From NCBI RefSeq assembly GCF_012979235.1, contig NZ_JAATWC010000003.1:124001-188000 (forward strand): DNA of 64,000 nucleotides, given 5' to 3'. The notes beneath the pieces were generated by a model. It was given only the letters and a program-made list of their open reading frames with translations. It was not told where the DNA came from and did no database searches. A program made the translations under genes and the position numbers. Origin of the DNA: Dissulfurirhabdus thermomarina. GTDB taxonomy: Bacteria > Desulfobacterota > Dissulfuribacteria > Dissulfuribacterales > Dissulfurirhabdaceae. Below, in pieces: positions 8,527 through 20,650 of the stretch (its first letter is position 1; each line of letters begins with the position of its first letter).

Positions 8527-10971
8527 TTATGGTTTCACCGGGACCGGAGGGCCGGTTTCGTCGTTCCGCTCCCCGCGAAGGCTCCACCCCGCCTCCGGGG
8601 CCACCGAGACCAGGTGGAGGTCCCGCTGCGGGAAGGGCACCACCACCCCCTCCTCCCGGAACCGCCTGTCCACGAACAGGCCGAGGTCGCTCCGGGTCTC
8701 CACCCGCCGGTTGGCGTCCCCGATCCAGCACCGGAGCTCGAAATCCAGAGAGCTCTCCCCGAACCCCCGGAAGACCACGTACGGCTTGGGCTCCGGCAGC
8801 ACCGCGGGATGCTGCGCCGCCGCCTCGAGCAGGATGCGCATCACCTCGTCGGTGTCGCTCCCGTAGGCCACCCCCACCGGGAGCGTGACCCGGGCCCGGC
8901 TGGTGGAGAGTGTCCAGTTGACCACCGTCTCCGAGACCAGCTGCGAGTTGGGGATGATGATCTCCGACTGGTCGTAGGTCTCCACCACGGTGGAGCGCAT
9001 GCCGATCCGTCTCACCACCGCCCATTCCCCGTTCTGCACGATGGTGTCCCCCACCTTGATGGGCCGCTCGAAGAGCAGGATGAGCCCGCTGACGAAGTTG
9101 TTCACCACGTTCTGGAGCCCGAAGCCGATCCCGATGCCGAGGGCGCCGGCCAGCACCACGAAGTGCTGCATCTCGACGCCGAGGAACCCGAGGGCCATCA
9201 CGAAGCCCACGATCACCAGGGCGTAGTGGAGGAGCCGCCTGATGGAATCCCGCACGCCGCGGTCGAGCCGACGGCGGGGGAAGACCTCCGCCTCGAGGAA
9301 GGCCTGGGCCCCCCAGGAACCGAGGAAGGCGAGGTAGAGGGCGAGCACCGCCGCGAGCACGGCCCGGAGGTCGAGGGAAAAGCCCCCGTAGGAGACGCCG
9401 AGCCCCATGACCGCTGCCCAGGCCTTGGCGGGCGATTCGTAGAGGCCCCAGACCTGGAGGAAGTAGAGGAAGGCCACCACCGAGACCACGGCGGTGAAGG
9501 CCTGGCGAAGGCGGGCCTCGAGGCCCTGGCGGATGCGGTGGGTGACCCCGGGCCGGGCCGCCAGGATCCGCCCCGTCAGGAAGCCGATTCCGCCCCTGCC
9601 GATCCGGATGAGCATGGCGGTGAAGACGCAGAGAAAGACGGACTTCGCCGTGGCCTCCACCAGCCGCGCGCCGAGTACGCTCCACCCGGCGCACTGGGCC
9701 GCCAGCGCCGAGCCGAGCAGCAGCGCCCCGGCCCGGAGCAAGCGGGCGTACCCCGTGGGGCCGCCGCCGTGGAAACGGTCGTTGTTCCGAGCAAGGACCA
9801 GGAAGAACGGCACCCCGGCCAGGCTCACCGCCACCAGGTAGAGCCGGTAGAGGGGCAGCGGCAGCGAGACGATCTGGAGGGCCACCGAGAAGAGCAGCAC
9901 CCCGGCGAGGAAGACGAGGCCCGCCCGCTTGTACGGGTTACGGACCAGGCCGAAGACGAGCCCGATGCCCGATGCCACCCCGGCGAACCAGACGGCGAGC
10001 CGCCAGAAGGCCGGCGGATTCTGGTAGAAGATGGAGAAGGCCGCAAGCGTCAGGAAGAACGCCGTGCTCCACGGCCGGTCCAGCACGAAGCCCCACTCCG
10101 GGGCCCCGGCGGCGTCCCGGTGGCGGCGGATGAAGAGGCCCAGGGCCAGGAGGACCAGCACCTGGACCCCGATCATCCAGCCCTGGCGCTCGAGGAAGTG
10201 GAGATCCACCCGGGCCGCCGCCACGAGGCCCTGGAGGGCGCGTTCCCGGAGTTCCGGGGTGAACTGCCGCCAATACTTGGCCCCGAAGAGGGAGGGGGCG
10301 TTCTTGCGGAAGGTCTGGCGCCGGAGGGCCGTGATGACCGCGTCCAGCTGCCCGGCCCGGGCCCGGGCCGCCTCGAGCACGGTGCTCACCCGGGTCTGGA
10401 GATCCACCAGGGGCACGGCGGCGCGCCGGACGTCCGCCAAGACGCCGGCCACCGCCCGCCGCACCCCCGGGAAGACCCCGGGCGGCGGACGAAGCCCCGA
10501 CCCGCGGAGGTGGGCCTCCCAGTCGCGGAAGTACCGGCCCCGGTCGCTCCACGCCCGCCGGATCGCCTCGAGCTCGGCCAGCCGGTCGGAGACCTGGTCC
10601 AGGACGCGGCGGGCGTCGCGGGTGAAGGCCTCGAGGCGTCCCTGGAAGTCGAGCAGGCGGTCCACGCTCCAGCCGGCCGGGTCTCCCTGCTCCGCCAGGC
10701 CCTTCTCCAGGAGGTCGTAGCGGGCCTTCAGCTCGTCGAGCTGCCGTTCGAGGTCGCGGAGATCGTGGAGCCGGAGGATCTCGGCCTTCGCCTTCGCGGC
10801 CTCGGCCCGGGCCTCGGTGGCCGCCGGGACCACCTGGTCGAGCCCCGGGAAGGCCGGGACCCCGGGCCCCGGACCCCGGGTCGGTTCAGCGGCGAAGGCC
10901 GGGGGGGCGGCGGCCCCGGCGAGCAGCACGCCGAGGAGGCACACCCGGCCGAGCCATGACCGAAGCGGCAT
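8527..10971 (-). CDS. Large MscS-family mechanosensitive channel
   Basis: An inner-membrane protein of 814 residues. A signal peptide (ending PPAFA) is followed by about 250 residues of periplasmic, largely helical sequence (LRDLERQLDELKARYDLLE is a coiled-coil stretch), then about ten membrane spans, then the MscS pore and beta domain: FGLQNVVNNFVSGLILLFER, VGDTI, and PNSQLVSETVVNW. The layout resembles MscK/YjeP-type channels that open under membrane tension to release solutes in osmotic downshock. ATG at 10971 gives the best signal peptide; TTG at 10989 sits immediately after the upstream chaperone stop. Likely co-transcribed with the J-domain gene. Confidence 0.87.
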   Translation of the reverse strand: MPLRSWLGRVCLLGVLLAGAAAPPAFAAEPTRGPGPGVPAFPGLDQVVPAATEARAEAAKAKAEILRLHDLRDLERQLDELKARYDLLEKGLAEQGDPAGWSVDRLLDFQGRLEAFTRDARRVLDQVSDRLAELEAIRRAWSDRGRYFRDWEAHLRGSGLRPPPGVFPGVRRAVAGVLADVRRAAVPLVDLQTRVSTVLEAARARAGQLDAVITALRRQTFRKNAPSLFGAKYWRQFTPELRERALQGLVAAARVDLHFLERQGWMIGVQVLVLLALGLFIRRHRDAAGAPEWGFVLDRPWSTAFFLTLAAFSIFYQNPPAFWRLAVWFAGVASGIGLVFGLVRNPYKRAGLVFLAGVLLFSVALQIVSLPLPLYRLYLVAVSLAGVPFFLVLARNNDRFHGGGPTGYARLLRAGALLLGSALAAQCAGWSVLGARLVEATAKSVFLCVFTAMLIRIGRGGIGFLTGRILAARPGVTHRIRQGLEARLRQAFTAVVSVVAFLYFLQVWGLYESPAKAWAAVMGLGVSYGGFSLDLRAVLAAVLALYLAFLGSWGAQAFLEAEVFPRRRLDRGVRDSIRRLLHYALVIVGFVMALGFLGVEMQHFVVLAGALGIGIGFGLQNVVNNFVSGLILLFERPIKVGDTIVQNGEWAVVRRIGMRSTVVETYDQSEIIIPNSQLVSETVVNWTLSTSRARVTLPVGVAYGSDTDEVMRILLEAAAQHPAVLPEPKPYVVFRGFGESSLDFELRCWIGDANRRVETRSDLGLFVDRRFREEGVVVPFPQRDLHLVSVAPEAGWSLRGERNDETGPPVPVKP

Positions 10972-10989
10972 CGGGAGGAAGGGACGCAA

Positions 10990-11931
10990 TCAGAGACCCT
11001 CGGCGGCCAGGCGATCCAGGAGCTCCCGCTGGGCCCGGGTGAGATGCTTGGGGACCTCCACCAGGATGCGGACGAACTGGTCGCCCCGGCCGCCGCCGCT
11101 CCGCGGAAGCCCTTTCCCCCGGAGGCGCAGCCGCTGCCCGCACTGGGTCCCCGCCGGGACCCTGAGCCGGACCTTCCCGCCGTCCACCGTGGGGACCTCG
11201 ATGTCCGTCCCGGTGCAGACCCGGCTGAAGGGGAGCACCTGGTCGATCTCCACGTCGGCCCCGTCCACCCGGAAGCGGCCGTCCCCCGCGACCCCGATCC
11301 GGAGGTAGAGGTCGCCCCGGCCGCCGGGGCCGGGGGCGCCCTTGCCGGGGATGCGGAGCCTGCGGCCCGGGGCGGTACCCCGGGGGATGCGCACCGAGAG
11401 CCGCTCCGGGCGGCCGCCCACCTGGATGGAGAGCACCTTCTCCCCCCCGGAGAGAAGTTCGCCCGGGGTGAGCACGAGGTCCAGCACCACGTCCTGGCCC
11501 CTGGGGGATCGGGCCGCCCCCGCCCCGGCCGCCGCGCCCCCGGCACCGGTGCGGAAGAGCTGGCTGAAGATCTCGTCGAAGGAGACGCCGCCCGCACGGC
11601 GGCCGCCGTACATGACCCGCCCGAAGACGTCGCCGCCGAAGCCGAGGTCCTGGAAGACGTCGGAGAAGTCGAAGTTGCGGAAGATGTCGTCGCGGGTATA
11701 GTGGCGGTGGAACTCGGCGGAACCGAAGCTGTCGTACTGCCGGCGCCTTTCCGGGTCGCTCAGGACGGCGTAGGCCTCGTTGACCTCCTTGAACCGCTCC
11801 TCGGCGGCCTTGTCGCCCTTGTTCCGGTCGGGGTGGTACTTGAGGGCGAGGCGCCGGTAGGCCTTCTTGATCTCCTCCGGGCCGGCGGTCCGCGACACCC
11901 CGAGTATCTGGTAGTAGTCCTTCTGGGCCAT
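10990..11931 (-). CDS. CbpA-like J-domain chaperone (class II, no zinc finger)
   Basis: A 313-residue co-chaperone predicted to stimulate DnaK ATPase and deliver substrates. The J domain spans residues 5-70 with HPD in [11 protein letters not shown] Gly/Phe-rich linker containing [10 protein letters not shown] follows, then two beta-barrel substrate domains (from about residue 150), each with a G-x-R-L-R-x-x-G-K-G motif. The CxxCxGxG zinc repeats of true DnaJ are absent, hence the CbpA/DjlA-class call. The [15 protein letters not shown] segment may be an additional docking helix. It precedes the MscS gene with almost no gap. Confidence 0.85.
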   Translation of the reverse strand: MAQKDYYQILGVSRTAGPEEIKKAYRRLALKYHPDRNKGDKAAEERFKEVNEAYAVLSDPERRRQYDSFGSAEFHRHYTRDDIFRNFDFSDVFQDLGFGGDVFGRVMYGGRRAGGVSFDEIFSQLFRTGAGGAAAGAGAARSPRGQDVVLDLVLTPGELLSGGEKVLSIQVGGRPERLSVRIPRGTAPGRRLRIPGKGAPGPGGRGDLYLRIGVAGDGRFRVDGADVEIDQVLPFSRVCTGTDIEVPTVDGGKVRLRVPAGTQCGQRLRLRGKGLPRSGGGRGDQFVRILVEVPKHLTRAQRELLDRLAAEGL

Positions 11932-12057
11932 GGGGCGGTCTCTCGGAAAAAAACCGGCCTTGAGCCGGTGGCGGCGGTTGGCTATGCTGGCGGGAGGCGA
12001 AAGGCACCCGAAGGGCGCCTCGCCCTCCGAAACCCCGCGCCTTCGTCTCCAAAATTA

Positions 12058-12966
12058 ATGAGCCCCCCGCCAAAGTCAAGCCGCCCAGATCCCGCGCCCC
12101 GCGGGTTTCCGCTCCGCGCGGCGGCGCCCTTCGCCCCCTCGGGCCCGGTGGACCGGGCGAAGGCGGCGGCGGGCCTCCGCGTCCTCGAGCAGATGGGTCT
12201 CCGCGTCCTCGACCCCGGCCCCGGGGGGGGCGATCCCGCCCCCTTCCCCTACCTCGCCGGCACCGACGCGGACCGGGCCCGGACCTTCGAGGCCCTCTGC
12301 CGGCACCCGGAGGCGGACCTCGTCTGGTGCCTCCGGGGCGGCTACGGGTGCGGCCGGTGGCTCCCCCTGGTGGACTGGGCCGCGCTCCCCGGCCGGATGC
12401 CCCTGGTGGCGGGCTTCAGCGACGTGACCTTCCTCCACGCGGCCCTGGTCCGAAACGGCCGGCCGGCCCTCCACGCGCCGCTCGTGGCCACCCTCGACCG
12501 GACCGACGCCCCCTCGCGGGCGGCCCTGGCCGAATTCCTCCGGGCGGGGCGTCTCCCGGCCCTCTCCGGCCGGCCCCTCGCCCCCGGAACGGCCGAGGGG
12601 CCCCTCGTGGGCGGCAACCTCGCCTGCCTCTGCCACCTGGTGGGCACCCCCTTCGAGCCGCCCTGGACGGGGGCGATCCTCTTCATCGAGGACCGGGGGG
12701 AGCCTCCCTACCGGCTCGACCGGATGCTCACCCACCTGCGCCAGGCCGGGTGCCTCGCCGCCGCGGCCGGGGTGGCGGTGGGGCGGCTCACGGAGACCGG
12801 GGCCCCGCCGGACCTCCTCCGCCGGCTCCTGGCCGACCGGCTCTCGGACCTCGAGATCCCCGTGGTCACGGACCTTCCCGCCGGCCACGGGCCGGCCAAC
12901 GCCCCGCTCCTCCTCGGCGCCCCCTACCGGGTGGACGGCACCGCCGGGACGCTGGCACCGGCCTAG
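12058..12966 (+). CDS. ldcA: LD-carboxypeptidase (peptidase family S66)
   Basis: Predicted cytoplasmic enzyme that removes the terminal D-Ala from recycled murein tetrapeptides. In 302 residues it carries the family features: CLRGGYGCGRWLP, the nucleophile Ser in AGFSDVTFLH, the Glu of FIEDRGEPPYRLDRML, and the His of PAGHGPANAPL. The order Ser-Glu-His matches LdcA/MccF proteins; lack of an insert typical of MccF self-immunity proteins favours LdcA, though this is a judgement. ATG 12058 lies in a short divergent intergenic region opposite the chaperone gene. Confidence 0.82.
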   Translation: MSPPPKSSRPDPAPRGFPLRAAAPFAPSGPVDRAKAAAGLRVLEQMGLRVLDPGPGGGDPAPFPYLAGTDADRARTFEALCRHPEADLVWCLRGGYGCGRWLPLVDWAALPGRMPLVAGFSDVTFLHAALVRNGRPALHAPLVATLDRTDAPSRAALAEFLRAGRLPALSGRPLAPGTAEGPLVGGNLACLCHLVGTPFEPPWTGAILFIEDRGEPPYRLDRMLTHLRQAGCLAAAAGVAVGRLTETGAPPDLLRRLLADRLSDLEIPVVTDLPAGHGPANAPLLLGAPYRVDGTAGTLAPA

Positions 12967-12981
12967 CCGCCGGGCGGCCGA

Positions 12982-13362
12982 TCACTCCCCGGCCGGGATC
13001 TCCCGCTTCCGCGTCACCTCGGCCTTGATCCGATCGAGGGCCCGGGCCAGGGCCGCGATCACGCGCTCCCGGACGTCGCCGGCCACCCCGAGGAGCATGA
13101 CGTCCTCCCCCACCCGGAGCGTCCCCTCCCGGATCTCGGCCTCGGCGGCCACGATGCCCGGAAGCGCCCGGGTCTCGGCCAGGATCTCCGCCAGCCGGGC
13201 CCGGTCCACCCGGATCTCCACGGCCGAGACCGGGGTCCCGTCCCGGCTCGTCCCCCGGACCACCCCGTTGTGGACCAGGACCATCCCGGCCCGGTGGAGG
13301 TCCGGACGGTCCTTCAGACGCCGCAAGAAGGCGGAAATGTCAAAATATCCGGATCCTTTCAT
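12982..13362 (-). CDS. Divergent MoaE-like protein
   Basis: A 126-residue protein resembling the catalytic subunit of molybdopterin synthase: AGMVLVHNGVVRGTSRDG aligns with the family start, followed by the middle helix and a final DRIKAEVTRKREI where MoaE has Lys residues near WK(K)E. The HRxG segment that MoaE uses at the active site is replaced by REGTLRVGE. No MoaD is adjacent. It may be a specialised MoaE relative rather than the housekeeping enzyme. ATG at 13362 follows GAGGAGGGACTCGAC; the longer upstream frame is not convincing. It converges with ldcA, 15 bp apart. Confidence 0.6.
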   Translation of the reverse strand: MKGSGYFDISAFLRRLKDRPDLHRAGMVLVHNGVVRGTSRDGTPVSAVEIRVDRARLAEILAETRALPGIVAAEAEIREGTLRVGEDVMLLGVAGDVRERVIAALARALDRIKAEVTRKREIPAGE

Positions 13363-13469
13363 GTCGAGTCCCTCCTCACCGCGGACGATCCCGGGGATCC
13401 GGGTGCCCCGCTTCCCGAAAATCCGCGCCGCACCGGCCCTCCCAGGCGCCCGCGCCCCCCCCGGACGTA

Positions 13470-13498
13470 TTGACACCAGGCCGGAACCGTACTATGAA
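13470..13498 (+). promoter_or_regulatory. Sigma-70 promoter of the outer-membrane barrel gene
   Basis: TTGACA (13470-13475) and TATGAA (13493-13498) with 17 bases between. It lies about 70 bp before the ATG at 13566 and points at it, giving a short leader with an AAAGGAGAGA ribosome site. Confidence 0.75.
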
Positions 13499-13565
13499 AA
13501 ACCAGTTCGGCTAGGGTTAGGGGATTCATAATTCATCATCAACTTTTTTCAAAGGAGAGAGTGCG

Positions 13566-15095
13566 ATGAAGAAATTGTGGTTGGGACTCCTGGCATTCGG
13601 CTTCGTCCTTTCGTCCACGGCCTTCGCCGCCTCCAACGCCCAGCTCGAGGAACGGCTGAGCGACCTGGAGGAGCAGGTGGAAAGCCTGGCGACGGATAGC
13701 GCGAGCCGCCTCGACATCTCGGGCGACTTCCGCTTCCGGGCCGACTCCACCCGGGCCCACGTGGTCCGCTTCTACCAGTACAACCCCTTCGACGGCACCG
13801 TCTATGGCTCTCTCGGCGGTGCCATGTCCCCCATCACCACCCCCGGCACCGGCCCGCTGAACTACGGCAAGGTCCGGAACGACTCCCTCTTCACCAACCG
13901 CCTGCGCCTCAACCTCAAGGCCCACGCCACCGAGAACATCACCCTGAAGGCGCGGTTCACCATGTACAAGATCTGGGGCGAGGAATCCTCCGCCGTCACC
14001 GCCGGCCCGGTCTTCGGGATGAACGCCTTCACCTACGACCCGAACATCTCCCGCCGCCCCAACGACAACACGTTGCGGGTGGAGATGGCCTACGCCAACT
14101 GGACCAACATCTTCGGCCTCCCCATGTGGGTGTCCGTCGGCCGCCGGCCCACCGTGGACGGCCCGCCCATGCAGCTCAAGTACAACTATGACCGGCGCTA
14201 CGCCACCCCGGTGGCTCTGGGCGTCGACTGGACCTTCGACGGCGCCACCCTGGGCTACGCCTACAGCGCCCCCTGGCCCGGCAAGGTCCGGTTCTGCTAC
14301 GGCCGCGGCACCGAGGCGGGCTTCACCGGGCTCGATACCTTCGGCGCCTCCAACAACTTCAACGACGCCCTCCTCTACGGCCTGAGCTGGGACGTGATCA
14401 ACGACCCGGACGCCGAGATGTTCGCGAACATCCAGGCCTTCCGCGCCGAGGACCTGCCGAGCTACGTCTCCTACACGGTGGTGGATCCCTCGAACGGGTA
14501 CATCCTCTATGCCAACCCGAGCTTCGACTCGAGCGGCATGGGCTACCAGGTGGGGAACATCTACCACGTCTCGGGCGTCTTCATGCACAACCTCATGGGG
14601 ATCGACTACTTCGTGAGCGGCGGCCTCAGCCGCACCGACAACCACCTGCCGAGCCATGCGCCCCAGCCCGGCTTCCTCTCCGTGCCCGGCAACAACCAGG
14701 ACCACTGGGGCTGGGCCGTGTTCGTGGGCCTGCGCATTCCCGTGGAGGCCCTGAACAGCAAGCTCGGCCTCGAGTACAACCACGGCTCCAAGTACTGGAT
14801 CAACTTCACCCCGGCCGCCGACGACCTCTACCTCTCCAAGACGGCGACCCGCGGCGACGTGGCCGAGGTCTACTGGATCTGGGACATCCCGGACACCCCG
14901 CTCTCCAAGTACGGGAAGGCCTTCGTCCGCCTCGGCTACCAGTACTACTGGATCAAGTACACCGGCAGCGGCAGCTGGATGGGTCTCCCCGTGGACACGG
15001 ACAGCCCCAACCTCCAGAACCCGCTGTACGCCCAGATGTTCGCGCCGGTTGACCGCATGGACAACGCCTACTTCACCTTCGAGGTGAACTTCTAG
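13566..15095 (+). CDS. Outer-membrane beta-barrel protein (DUF3373-like)
   Basis: A 509-residue exported protein. The signal peptide ends STAFAA; next is a short coiled coil (AQLEERLSDLEEQVESLA), as in trimeric porin anchors, then a long run of alternating polar/aromatic strands ending in a C-terminal Phe (FTFEVNF), the outer-membrane barrel signature. Overall texture matches the DUF3373 family of porin-like proteins found in sulfur- and metal-metabolising Proteobacteria. One Cys, no heme motif. It has its own near-consensus promoter and a strong terminator, so it is monocistronic and probably abundant. The transported solute is unknown. Confidence 0.75.
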   Translation: MKKLWLGLLAFGFVLSSTAFAASNAQLEERLSDLEEQVESLATDSASRLDISGDFRFRADSTRAHVVRFYQYNPFDGTVYGSLGGAMSPITTPGTGPLNYGKVRNDSLFTNRLRLNLKAHATENITLKARFTMYKIWGEESSAVTAGPVFGMNAFTYDPNISRRPNDNTLRVEMAYANWTNIFGLPMWVSVGRRPTVDGPPMQLKYNYDRRYATPVALGVDWTFDGATLGYAYSAPWPGKVRFCYGRGTEAGFTGLDTFGASNNFNDALLYGLSWDVINDPDAEMFANIQAFRAEDLPSYVSYTVVDPSNGYILYANPSFDSSGMGYQVGNIYHVSGVFMHNLMGIDYFVSGGLSRTDNHLPSHAPQPGFLSVPGNNQDHWGWAVFVGLRIPVEALNSKLGLEYNHGSKYWINFTPAADDLYLSKTATRGDVAEVYWIWDIPDTPLSKYGKAFVRLGYQYYWIKYTGSGSWMGLPVDTDSPNLQNPLYAQMFAPVDRMDNAYFTFEVNF

Positions 15096-15135
15096 GCCAC
15101 CCTGCCGGTTCGCCGGCAAACGGCGGAACATCCCG

Positions 15136-15176
15136 AGGGGAGGAAGGGGCTTGACCCTTCCTCCCCTTTCTGTTTT
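15136..15176 (+). terminator. Rho-independent terminator after the barrel gene
   Basis: A 13-bp perfect stem (AGGGGAGGAAGGG with CCCTTCCTCCCCT) and a 6-base loop, followed by TTCTGTTTT. Confidence 0.88.
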
Positions 15177-15341
15177 AGAAGGCGGGGCGCCGCCCGAACC
15201 TTGGCGGCCCCGCCGGGGGTCGGGTCGTTGGACGGCCCGGCGAAGTGCCGGGCGCACGGCTCGGGAATGCCGGGGGACGAGGCGCGCCGGTAGGCGGCCT
15301 CCGGCGGCGCCATCGGGCCTTGAGACAAGGAGAGAGACACC

Positions 15342-15596
15342 ATGCCCCTCTACGAATTCACCTGCCGGAGCTGCGGCCACGAGTTCGAGCTGCTCCTCAT
15401 GAACCGCGACGAGATGGAGGCGGCCCGCTGCCCCATCTGCCAGAGCCCCGACGTGGGAAAGCTCATGAGCGCGGCCAACGTCGCCGTGGGGGAAGGGCGG
15501 CGGCCCGGGGCCGGAAGGCCCGGACCCACCGTCCAGCACCGGCGCTGCGGCGGCGGCAGCTGTACCAGCGTGGAGCTCCCGGGCCACAAGAAGTAA
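15342..15596 (+). CDS. FmdB-type zinc-ribbon regulatory protein
   Basis: An 84-residue protein starting MPLYEFTCRSCGHEFE, with CxxC at 9-12 and CPIC near 29-32, the zinc ribbon of the FmdB/CxxC_CXXC_SSSS family. The tail is Gly/Arg-rich and ends with another Cys pair (RRCGGGSCTS), typical for the family. A GACAAGGAGAGAGACACC ribosome site precedes the ATG. The family is often called regulatory but its target is undefined. Confidence 0.8.
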   Translation: MPLYEFTCRSCGHEFELLLMNRDEMEAARCPICQSPDVGKLMSAANVAVGEGRRPGAGRPGPTVQHRRCGGGSCTSVELPGHKK

Positions 15597-15687
15597 CGGC
15601 GCCGCGGTACGGCGGAAGGGTCGTGAAGGCGGGCGGCGCGGGCGCCGTACCGTGGAGAGGTGCCCCCCGGGGGGACGAACGAGCAGC

Positions 15688-16383
15688 CTACCTGGGTTCC
15701 AGCCGGGTCAACAGCACATCGAGGGTCTCGTCCTCGGTGCGCAGCCTCCGGCGCTTCATGCCGATGCGGTAGTCGCGCTCGCAGAGGGGCAGGAACTGGC
15801 CGAGGCTCCGCCGCCGCGCGTCGTGGGCCAGGTAGACGACCCCGCCCGGGGCGAGGTAGCGGCGGAAGACCCCGAGGAGCGGCTCGAAGAACTGCTCGTT
15901 GAAGAGCACCTCCGAGCCCAGGAGGACGTCGAAACGGCCCAGGTCCCGGGGGGCGAGCCAGTCCACCACCTCGAAGGCCGCGCGGTCCGCGCACCCGTTC
16001 ACCGCGGCGGAGACCCGGCCGAAGTCCAGGATCTCCTCCTGGTAGTCCGTGAGGGTCACCCGGTGGCCGAAGGCCGCCCCGGCCAGCCCCGTGACCCCGA
16101 GCCCCGCCCCGAGTTCCAGGAGGCGCCGGCCCGGGTCAGGCGGCAGCGCCGCCAGGAAGTCGGCCAGCACCACCGAGGCCTCCCAGATCTTCACCCAGAA
16201 GGGGAACTCCCGGGGGTTGGCGAAGACGTCCCGCCCCCCGATGAGGGGCTCCAGGTCCGCCACCCCGAGGACCTCCAGGGTCTTTCCGCCCACGGTCACC
16301 GTCTCGAACCCGAGGCGGTACTTCTTGGCGAGGCGCCGGTGGACGGGGCGGACCGCCTCGGGCACCTCGGTGACGGGCTTCAT
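15688..16383 (-). CDS. SAM-dependent methyltransferase (family 16-like)
   Basis: A 231-residue class I methyltransferase. The SAM site is [16 protein letters not shown] (motif I), with [11 protein letters not shown] (motif II region) and [19 protein letters not shown]. The preceding [16 protein letters not shown] and the SEVLFN segment match methyltransferase family 16 (METTL/EEF2KMT-like), many of which modify Lys side chains of proteins. That substrate class is inference. The gene follows rpoC by 65 bp and may be the last gene of that transcript. Confidence 0.75.
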   Translation of the reverse strand: MKPVTEVPEAVRPVHRRLAKKYRLGFETVTVGGKTLEVLGVADLEPLIGGRDVFANPREFPFWVKIWEASVVLADFLAALPPDPGRRLLELGAGLGVTGLAGAAFGHRVTLTDYQEEILDFGRVSAAVNGCADRAAFEVVDWLAPRDLGRFDVLLGSEVLFNEQFFEPLLGVFRRYLAPGGVVYLAHDARRRSLGQFLPLCERDYRIGMKRRRLRTEDETLDVLLTRLEPR

Positions 16384-16448
16384 GGGATCGTTCGTCTCCT
16401 TGGCCCGGGGGCGGGGCGGCGGACCGCCCCCGGCCGCTTCTTTCCGCC

Positions 16449-20588
<4,140 letters not shown>

Positions 20589-20650
20589 CGTCGTCTTCAC
20601 CCCTGTCGTGGTTGACGGAAAGGAGCGCGGTGCCGGGCCCGGGCCCCGCC

